Part shown: piece after piece, positions 1 through 3,683 of the stretch
Numbering within the stretch: the first letter of the stretch is position 1
Layout of the letters: the number at the start of each line of letters is the position of its first letter
DNA from: Methylococcaceae bacterium NSP1-1
Lineage (GTDB): Bacteria > Pseudomonadota > Gammaproteobacteria > Methylococcales > Methylomonadaceae
DNA length: 5,932 nucleotides
Reading direction: 5' to 3'
Assembly (NCBI GenBank): GCA_002256465.1
Contig: NQJG01000235.1
Span: 1 to 5,932, forward strand
Program-made: the position numbers and the translations under genes
Notes under the pieces: generated by a model
What the model was told of the DNA's origin: nothing
Seen by the model: only the letters and a program-made list of their open reading frames with translations
The model's database searches: none

Positions 1-93
1 TCACCGATTGCAATGGAAGAGGGTTTGCGTTTTGCAATTCGTGAAGGTGGTCGTACAGTCGGTGCAGGCGTCGTTGCATCAATACTTGAATAA
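1..93 (+). CDS. tuf: Elongation factor Tu, C-terminal end (partial, 5' end outside the window)
   Basis: This is the last 30 codons of EF-Tu, the GTPase that delivers aminoacyl-tRNA to the ribosomal A site, ending at a TAA stop at 91-93. The translated tail contains [16 protein letters not shown], which is the conserved end of EF-Tu domain 3, the beta barrel that contacts tRNA and EF-Ts. The final residues are ASILE, where E. coli ends AKVLG, so the end is intact. The GTPase domain lies outside the window and cannot be checked. A tuf copy just upstream of tRNA-Trp and secE is a common arrangement in gammaproteobacteria. No convincing intrinsic terminator follows the stop, so some read-through into the tRNA-secE-nusG unit is possible. 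Confidence 0.96.
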   Translation, partial: SPIAMEEGLRFAIREGGRTVGAGVVASILE

Positions 94-112
94 TATTTTA
101 AATTAGTATAAT
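86..112 (+). promoter_or_regulatory. Candidate promoter for tRNA-Trp / secE / nusG
   Basis: A perfect TATAAT (107-112) lies 29 bases before the tRNA-Trp 5' end. The best -35 candidate, TTGAAT (86-91), overlaps the end of tuf, matches the consensus at four of six bases, and has a short 15-bp spacer. No GC-rich discriminator follows. Transcription would start near 119-120 and give a tRNA leader of about 22 bases. The TATAAT is real in the sequence. Its promoter role is an inference, because such boxes arise by chance in AT-rich gaps. Confidence 0.35.
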
Positions 113-141
113 ATGACTAATTGTGTGAAGTTTGTCTGAAT

Positions 142-217
142 AGGTCAGTAGTTCAATTGGTAGAATGGCGGTCTCCAAAACCGCTGGTTGGGGGTTCGAG
201 CCCCTCCTGGCCTGCCA
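142..217 (+). tRNA. trpT: tRNA-Trp (anticodon CCA)
   Basis: This is a complete 76-base cloverleaf with CCA encoded in the DNA (215-217) and discriminator G at 214. The acceptor arms AGGTCAG (142-148) and CTGGCCT (207-213) pair fully with one G-U. The D stem is GTTC/GAAT. The anticodon stem GCGGT (168-172) pairs with ACCGC (180-184) around the loop CTCCAAA, giving anticodon CCA at 175-177, which reads UGG. The T stem GGGGG/CCCTC encloses TTCGAGC. The D loop and anticodon arm closely resemble E. coli tRNA-Trp. It lies between tuf and secE, so it is probably cut out of a longer transcript; the flanking bases 135-140 and 218-223 are complementary. Confidence 0.97.
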
Positions 218-264
218 TTCAGATTAAACAAATCGATATTATCTATTTTAATAATAAATAAAAC

Positions 265-663
265 ATGAATACTCAAGCAGAGCCAGCAACTTCAGTTGCT
301 GATATTGTCAAGCAAGTCTTTTCTGTTGTCTTTGTGGTTGCTGGTGTGGCCGCATTCTACTATTTCTCGACTGATCATACTTATTTCAAAGAAGTTCGGC
401 TGCTATATCGGGTTCTGGGTCTGGTTGTTATCGTGTTGATGGCTTTGGGCATGATGCTGACTACAGACTTGGGGCGTACTGTTTGGGGTTTTGTGTTGGA
501 GTCCAAGCAAGAAGTCAGAAAGGTTGTATGGCCTACTCGTGAAGAAACAATGCGGACTACATTGCTGGTATTCGCCATGGTATTTATTGTGGGTTTGATT
601 CTGTGGTTGCTGGATATGTTCCTCTTCTGGGGTGTGCGTATTTTGACTGGTCAAGGTGGGTAA
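265..663 (+). CDS. secE: Preprotein translocase subunit SecE
   Basis: SecE is the small essential clamp subunit of the SecYEG channel in the inner membrane, which exports unfolded proteins together with SecA. The protein has 132 residues, close to the 127 of E. coli SecE, and the gammaproteobacterial three-helix form is visible: hydrophobic segments at about residues 18-34, 50-65 and 98-124. Between the second and third lies the family signature, an amphipathic helix with [12 protein letters not shown] at about 84-95. The ATG at 265 is chosen because it gives the expected length and short polar N-terminus; the bases before it are AT-rich and show no good Shine-Dalgarno sequence. The stop TAA (661-663) lies four bases before the nusG start, so the two genes are probably translationally linked. 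Confidence 0.96.
   Translation: MNTQAEPATSVADIVKQVFSVVFVVAGVAAFYYFSTDHTYFKEVRLLYRVLGLVVIVLMALGMMLTTDLGRTVWGFVLESKQEVRKVVWPTREETMRTTLLVFAMVFIVGLILWLLDMFLFWGVRILTGQGG
654..659 (+). promoter_or_regulatory. Ribosome binding site deciding the nusG start
   Basis: AGGTGG, one mismatch from the AGGAGG core, sits eight bases before the ATG at 668 and lies inside the last codons of secE. It supports the ATG over the in-frame GTG at 656, which has no comparable site upstream and would add only four residues. Confidence 0.6.
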
Positions 664-667
664 GGGA

Positions 668-1201
668 ATGGCGCTACGCTGGTATGTTGTGCACGCCTAT
701 TCAAACTTTGAAAATAAAGTTAAGCAAGCGCTAGAAGATAGGATCAAGAGGGAAGGCTTAGAGCAGTATTTTGGAAAAATTCTGGTGCCCACGGAAGAGA
801 TTGTTGAAATGCGTATGGGGCAGCAGCGCAAAAGTGAAAGAAAATTCTTTCCGGGCTATGTGCTTGTGCAGATGGAATTGACGGATGAAACGTGGCACTT
901 GGTTAAGGATGTTCCCAGGGTATTAGGCTTTATAGGCGGAACTTCAGATCGCCCGGCACCTATATCAGAAAAAGAGGCGATGTCTATTCTCAATAGAGTG
1001 GAAGAGGGTGTAAATAAACCTCGTCCTAAAATTTTATTTGAGGTAGGGGAAGTCATTAGGGTCATAGATGGGCCATTTAAGGATTTTAATGGTGTAGTCG
1101 AAGAAGTTAATTACGAGAAAAACAAATTAAAGATATCAGTGCTCATTTTTGGCCGGTCAACATCAGTTGAATTGGGTTTTGGGCAGGTTGAAAAAAGCTG
1201 A
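668..1201 (+). CDS. nusG: Transcription termination/antitermination factor NusG
   Basis: NusG binds the clamp region of elongating RNA polymerase, suppresses pausing, helps Rho termination, and contacts ribosomal protein S10 to couple transcription with translation. With the ATG at 668 the protein has 177 residues, against 181 in E. coli. The N-terminal NGN domain starts at RWYVVHAYS (residues 4-12) and includes [16 protein letters not shown] and the [14 protein letters not shown] region. The C-terminal KOW domain begins at about residue 126, with [13 protein letters not shown] and the terminal [11 protein letters not shown]. Both domains are complete. An in-frame GTG at 656 would overlap the end of secE and lacks a ribosome binding site, so I prefer the ATG. 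A probable terminator lies 44 bases after the TGA stop. Confidence 0.96.
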   Translation: MALRWYVVHAYSNFENKVKQALEDRIKREGLEQYFGKILVPTEEIVEMRMGQQRKSERKFFPGYVLVQMELTDETWHLVKDVPRVLGFIGGTSDRPAPISEKEAMSILNRVEEGVNKPRPKILFEVGEVIRVIDGPFKDFNGVVEEVNYEKNKLKISVLIFGRSTSVELGFGQVEKS

Positions 1202-1205
1202 TAGC

Positions 1206-1228
1206 AGAAACGAAGAATTTACGTTTCT
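1206..1228 (+). other. Perfect 7-bp inverted repeat just after nusG
   Basis: AGAAACG (1206-1212) and CGTTTCT (1222-1228) are exact complements around a nine-base loop, four bases after the nusG stop. No T-run follows, so it is not an intrinsic terminator by itself. It could protect the 3' end of the secE-nusG mRNA or be a binding site. The pairing is visible; any function is a guess. Confidence 0.35.
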
Positions 1229-1233
1229 ATAAT
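1228..1233 (+). promoter_or_regulatory. Candidate -10 element for the rplK operon
   Basis: A perfect TATAAT lies 95 bases before rplK, in the gap where E. coli has its L11 promoter. No acceptable -35 hexamer is seen at 16-18 bp spacing (the bases there are near CAGAAA), and there is no TG extended -10. The position fits a leader start near 1240, but the support is weak. Confidence 0.3.
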
Positions 1234-1244
1234 ATTTTACTGGA

Positions 1245-1272
1245 TCTCTGTCTGAATAAGGCAGGGATTTTT
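1245..1272 (+). terminator. Probable intrinsic terminator after nusG
   Basis: An 8-bp stem pairs TCTCTGTC (1245-1252) with GGCAGGGA (1260-1267), including two G-U pairs, around a seven-base loop. A run of five T (1268-1272) follows directly. The form and position fit the end of the secE-nusG unit before the ribosomal protein operon. The stem is only moderately GC-rich, so termination may be partial. Confidence 0.6.
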
Positions 1273-1279
1273 GTGTCTA

Positions 1280-1314
1280 GGGGGAGCTGAAATGCGTCTG
1301 TACCCATATTGGAG
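1280..1314 (+). promoter_or_regulatory. Candidate L1 autoregulation site in the rplK leader
   Basis: In E. coli and relatives, free L1 represses the rplK-rplA mRNA by binding a leader structure near the rplK start that resembles its 23S rRNA site. The same position here holds a G-run (1280-1284) followed by AG, an 18-base middle, then CCC (1303-1305) and the rplK Shine-Dalgarno GGAG (1311-1314). GGG (1280-1282) can pair with CCC (1303-1305), and AG (1285-1286) with CT (1298-1299), leaving unpaired bases between the two short helices, as expected for L1 sites. The assignment rests on position and a loose fit, not on an alignment. The same bases contain a small open reading frame. Confidence 0.4.
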
Positions 1315-1336
1315 TAAAAAATGGCAAAAAAAATAA
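1292..1336 (+). CDS. Possible 14-codon upstream open reading frame overlapping the rplK start
   Basis: An ATG at 1292 follows a strong purine run AGGGGGAG (1279-1286) at five-base spacing. It opens a short frame, [14 protein letters not shown], that ends at TAA 1334-1336, inside the fifth codon of rplK and in a different frame. The peptide matches nothing I recognise. The alternative, which I find at least as likely, is that the G-run belongs to an L1-binding RNA structure and the frame is accidental. Translation here would cross the rplK ribosome binding site and could affect rplK initiation. Confidence 0.25.
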   Translation: MRLYPYWSKKWQKK

Positions 1337-1752
1337 CAGCATATATAAAACTGCAAGTAAAAGCAGGTGAAGCAAATCCAAGTCCACCGGTAGGTCCTGC
1401 ATTGGGTCAGCGTGGTGTCAATATTATGGAATTTTGCAAGGCATTTAATGCGAAAACACAGGACGTAGAAAAAGGGTTACCTTTGCCTGTTGTAATTACC
1501 GTTTATAGTGATCGCAGCTTTACATTTATTACCAAAACACCGCCGGCATCAATTCTTCTGAAGAAAGCAACGGGAATAAAAAGTGGTAGTAGTAATCCCA
1601 ATACTAAGAAAGTCGGAACAGTGACTCTGGCGCAACTGGAAGAAATTGCTAAAACAAAAATGGAAGATTTGAATGCTGCAAATCTTGAAGCAGCAGTAAA
1701 AACAATTGCAGGCAGTGCGCGTAGCATGGGTCTGAACGTGGAGGGATTATAA
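1321..1752 (+). CDS. rplK: 50S ribosomal protein L11
   Basis: L11 binds the GTPase-associated region of 23S rRNA at the base of the L7/L12 stalk and is needed for RelA activation by uncharged tRNA. The protein has 143 residues, against 142 in E. coli. The N-terminal domain carries the conserved proline-rich stretch [20 protein letters not shown] at about residues 19-38, the flexible face that takes part in factor binding and thiostrepton sensitivity. The C-terminal rRNA-binding domain includes [18 protein letters not shown] and ends with [12 protein letters not shown]. The ATG at 1321 has GGAG (1311-1314) six bases upstream. The stop overlaps the rplA start by one base (TAATG), so the pair is translationally coupled. 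A run of eight A follows the start codon region. Confidence 0.98.
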   Translation: MAKKITAYIKLQVKAGEANPSPPVGPALGQRGVNIMEFCKAFNAKTQDVEKGLPLPVVITVYSDRSFTFITKTPPASILLKKATGIKSGSSNPNTKKVGTVTLAQLEEIAKTKMEDLNAANLEAAVKTIAGSARSMGLNVEGL

Positions 1753-2435
1753 TGGCTAAATTGTCAAAAAAAGCAAAACTCATTAAAAGTAAAGTCGATC
1801 GAGCTAAGCAATATTCAGTCACTGAAGCAGTGCAGATATTGAAAGAGCTAGGGACTGCGAAATTTAATGAAGCGATTGATGTTAGTGTCAATCTTGGCGT
1901 AGATCCGCGCAAATCAGATCAAAACGTGCGTGGTGCGACCGTTTTGCCAAATGGTACGGGTAAAACAGTTCGCGTAGCGGTGTTTACTCAAGGCCCTAAC
2001 GCCGAAGCTGCAAAAGCAGCGGGTGCAGATATTGTCGGCATGGACGATTTGGGAGAATTGGTAAAAAAAGGCGAAATGAATTTTGATGTGGTTATTGCCT
2101 CTCCTGATGCGATGAGAGTTGTCGGTCAGTTAGGTCCCAGAGGCCTAATGCCCAATCCTAAAGTTGGCACAGTAACCGCTGATGTTGCAACGGCAGTAAA
2201 AAATGCTAAATCAGGTCAGGTTCGTTACCGTACGGATAAATCAGGGATTATTCACTGTACACTAGGTAAAGTCACTTTTGATCCCGCAGCTATCCAAGGA
2301 AACTTGGAAGCACTGCTTTCAGACTTGCGTAAAGCTAAGCCGACTGCGGCTAAAGGTGTTTATATTAAAAAAATAACCTTATCTTCCACGATGGGGCCAG
2401 GTCTGTGGCTAGACCCAAGTAGTATTGCCAGCTAA
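1752..2435 (+). CDS. rplA: 50S ribosomal protein L1
   Basis: L1 forms the mobile L1 stalk near the E site, where it helps release deacylated tRNA, and in E. coli it represses translation of its own rplK-rplA mRNA. The protein has 227 residues, slightly shorter than E. coli's 234, with the difference mostly at the C-terminal tail, which ends [11 protein letters not shown]. Conserved blocks are visible: [21 protein letters not shown] and [13 protein letters not shown] in the N-terminal part, [15 protein letters not shown] in the middle, and [21 protein letters not shown] near the end. The ATG shares its A with the rplK stop, and a strong GGAGGG (1740-1745) lies six bases before it, inside the end of rplK. 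The stop is followed by the L10 leader. Confidence 0.97.
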   Translation: MAKLSKKAKLIKSKVDRAKQYSVTEAVQILKELGTAKFNEAIDVSVNLGVDPRKSDQNVRGATVLPNGTGKTVRVAVFTQGPNAEAAKAAGADIVGMDDLGELVKKGEMNFDVVIASPDAMRVVGQLGPRGLMPNPKVGTVTADVATAVKNAKSGQVRYRTDKSGIIHCTLGKVTFDPAAIQGNLEALLSDLRKAKPTAAKGVYIKKITLSSTMGPGLWLDPSSIAS

Positions 2436-2452
2436 AAGATATAAAAGACTTT

Positions 2453-2523
2453 GGGTTGCCGTATAACTCGGTAACCGTCAAAGACCGCAGGTGTTGTAAA
2501 ACTTAATTTACCTGCGCAGACGG
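2453..2523 (+). ncRNA. L10 leader (ribosomal protein L10-L12 binding mRNA element)
   Basis: This is the autoregulatory leader of rplJ, where the L10-(L12)n complex binds mRNA and represses rplJ-rplL translation. The core is very clear: outer stem CCGTC (2475-2479) with GACGG (2519-2523), then the asymmetric AAAGAC/CA internal loop typical of its kink-turn-like bend, then a perfect 7-bp stem CGCAGGT (2486-2492) with ACCTGCG (2510-2516). Above it GTT/AAC is closed by a GTAA tetraloop (2496-2499) of the GNRA type, with a TTAATTT bulge on the 3' side. A preceding hairpin pairs GGTTGCCG (2454-2461) with CGGTAACC (2469-2476). The strings AGACCGCAGGTGTT and CTGCGCAGACGG match the E. coli leader nearly base for base as I recall it. 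Confidence 0.9.
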
Positions 2524-2561
2524 AAATTGGAACCTTAAATAGGGGAAAAGAGCCGTAAGGG

Positions 2562-2584
2562 GCATCCGAAAGGATGTGTTTTAT
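2562..2584 (+). terminator. Weak terminator-like hairpin in the rplJ leader
   Basis: CATCC (2563-2567) pairs with GGATG (2572-2576) around a GAAA tetraloop, with an extra G-U at the base (2562-2577). GTTTTATT follows. The stem is short, so termination would be weak. It might be a regulated attenuator or just a stable tetraloop hairpin between the L10 site and the ribosome binding site. Confidence 0.35.
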
Positions 2585-2587
2585 TAA

Positions 2588-2606
2588 TTCTGGAAAACTT
2601 CCAGAA
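2588..2606 (+). other. Perfect 8-bp hairpin just before the rplJ ribosome binding site
   Basis: TTCTGGAA (2588-2595) and TTCCAGAA (2599-2606) are exact complements around a three-base loop (or 7 bp with a five-base loop). The stem ends six bases before the GGAG (2613-2616) of rplJ. Its TTCC arm could instead pair with that GGAG, so the hairpin may help keep the ribosome binding site open. The pairing is seen; the role is inferred. Confidence 0.45.
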
Positions 2607-2612
2607 AATACC

Positions 2613-2626
2613 GGAGCTAAGCTGTG
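2613..2626 (+). promoter_or_regulatory. Ribosome binding site and GTG start of rplJ
   Basis: GGAG (2613-2616) lies seven bases before the GTG at 2624. An in-frame TAA at 2618-2620 excludes any start further upstream, and the next in-frame ATG is about 70 codons inside the gene, so GTG is the only start that gives a full-length protein. Confidence 0.85.
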
Positions 2627-3121
2627 GCACTAAATTTAGATGGCAAAAAAGCTGTCGTAGAAGAAGTAGCTCAATACGCCGCGAAAGCGCATTCTGCGGT
2701 TGCGGCTGAATATCGTGGATTAACGGTCACGGAATTGACCGAGCTGCGCAAAACGGCCAGAGAGACTGGCGTTTATTTGCGTGTTGTTAAGAATACACTG
2801 GCAAAACGTGCTGTCGCGGGAACAGAATTTGAGTGTATGCAAAATGGACTAGTGGGTCCATTATTGATTGCATTTTCTATGGAAGATCCGGGTTCAGCCG
2901 GACGTTTGATCAGTAATTTTGCCAAAACGCATGACAAATTAATCACGAAGATTGTTGCAATTGGCGGTCAGGCATTTGATGGCTCTGAGCTTGCACGATT
3001 GGCGAGTCTTCCTACTCGTGACCAAGGCATCAGCATGCTAATGTCTGTAATGAAAGCACCTGTAGAGAAATTTGTGCGTACGTTGGCGGCTGTCAAAGAT
3101 CAAATGCAAGAAGCCGCATAA
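2624..3121 (+). CDS. rplJ: 50S ribosomal protein L10
   Basis: L10 (uL10) anchors the stalk: its N-terminal domain binds 23S rRNA beside L11, and its C-terminal helix carries dimers of L7/L12. The protein has 165 residues, about the E. coli length, and starts MALNLDGKKAVVEEV, very like the E. coli MALNL start. Recognisable blocks are AEYRGLTVTELTELRK (about 29-44), VYLRVVKNTLAKRAV (about 50-64), the GPLLIAFSMEDPGSAGRL region, and the C-terminal VRTLAAVKDQ that leads into the L12-binding helix. It starts with GTG, unlike the other genes here. It is the first gene after the L10 leader and is expected to be repressed by its own product bound to L12. rplL follows after 45 bases. Confidence 0.97.
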   Translation: MALNLDGKKAVVEEVAQYAAKAHSAVAAEYRGLTVTELTELRKTARETGVYLRVVKNTLAKRAVAGTEFECMQNGLVGPLLIAFSMEDPGSAGRLISNFAKTHDKLITKIVAIGGQAFDGSELARLASLPTRDQGISMLMSVMKAPVEKFVRTLAAVKDQMQEAA

Positions 3122-3166
3122 GCACTATTATCCAGTTTAAAACCTATTATTTTAGAGGAATACACA

Positions 3167-3535
3167 ATGGCGATCTCACAAGCCGATATCTTGGAAGCGG
3201 TCTCTAACATGACCATTATGGAAATCGTTGATTTAATTTCAGCGATGGAAGAAAAATTCGGCGTATCTGCGGCTGCGGCAGTAGTAGCAGCTCCTGCAGC
3301 GGCTGCCGCAGTAGTTGAAGAGCAAACAGAATTTGATGTTATTTTGACATCTTTTGGCGAAAATAAAGTTGCTGTTATTAAATCAGTACGCGGTATCACT
3401 GGTTTAGGCTTAAAAGAAGCCAAAGATGCAGTTGAGGGCGTTCCTACAGTACTGAAAGAGGGCGTACCTAAAGCTGAAGCTGAAGACATTAAAAAGCAGC
3501 TTACTGAAGCGGGCGCTACTGTCGAAATTAAATAA
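3167..3535 (+). CDS. rplL: 50S ribosomal protein L7/L12
   Basis: L7/L12 is the multicopy stalk protein that recruits and activates the translational GTPases EF-Tu, EF-G, IF2 and RF3. The protein has 122 residues, against 121 in E. coli. The N-terminal dimerisation domain (about 1-32) is followed by an alanine-rich flexible hinge (about 34-50) and the compact C-terminal domain (about 54-122). That domain contains [20 protein letters not shown] (67-86), the helix pair that contacts the GTPases. The ATG at 3167 has GAGG (3155-3158) eight bases upstream. Because several copies are needed per ribosome, strong translation of rplL and attenuation before rpoB are expected, and two hairpins follow the stop. 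Confidence 0.98.
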   Translation: MAISQADILEAVSNMTIMEIVDLISAMEEKFGVSAAAAVVAAPAAAAAVVEEQTEFDVILTSFGENKVAVIKSVRGITGLGLKEAKDAVEGVPTVLKEGVPKAEAEDIKKQLTEAGATVEIK

Positions 3536-3563
3536 AAAATTTTAAAATTTTTGACGCAATTAA

Positions 3564-3586
3564 AGAGACGCAACTGTTGCGTCTCT
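3564..3586 (+). other. Perfect 10-bp hairpin between rplL and rpoB (possible RNase III or processing site)
   Basis: AGAGACGCAA (3564-3573) and TTGCGTCTCT (3577-3586) are exact complements around a three-base CTG loop. No T-run follows, so it is not a standard intrinsic terminator. In E. coli the equivalent gap has an RNase III processing site, which makes a processing role plausible but unproven. A second copy of GACGCAA at 3553-3559 could compete for the same 3' arm. Confidence 0.6.
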
Positions 3587-3597
3587 ACTTAAAGTAT

Positions 3598-3625
3598 GGC
3601 TGGTGGCTTGTGTCACCGGCCTTTT
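3598..3625 (+). terminator. Intrinsic terminator / attenuator between rplL and rpoB
   Basis: GGCTGGTG (3598-3605) pairs with CACCGGCC (3614-3621), with one G-U inside and an extra possible G-U at the loop, and TTTT (3622-3625) follows directly. The stem is GC-rich and the T-tract short, as expected for a partial terminator. E. coli has an attenuator at this position that lets only part of the transcripts into rpoB-rpoC. The function here is inferred from the same position and form. Confidence 0.72.
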
Positions 3626-3683
3626 ACTGTTTGTAACAAATACACAGTAGAAATAATTCATGACGAAAAGGTTTGGAAGCGAT

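Noticed and set aside
656..667. GTG start for nusG giving a 181-residue protein
   Set aside because: It matches the E. coli length by coincidence, but it overlaps secE, has no ribosome binding site and adds the unconserved residues MGKG. The ATG at 668 has AGGTGG at good spacing.
2425..2467. A promoter for rplJ between rplA and the L10 leader
   Set aside because: TTGCCA (2425-2430), TATAAA (2440-2445) and TATAAC (2462-2467) resemble promoter boxes, but no pair has acceptable spacing. I cannot support a promoter here.
3100..3573. A 157-codon open frame on the - strand across rplL
   Set aside because: It lies antisense to the well-supported rplL, includes a low-complexity alanine/threonine stretch that mirrors the rplL hinge, resembles no known family, and has no independent support.
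3625..3649. Third hairpin TACTGT/ACAGTA after the rpoB attenuator
   Set aside because: The pairing exists but is AT-rich, bulged and overlaps the terminator T-tract. It is too weak to report as a feature.
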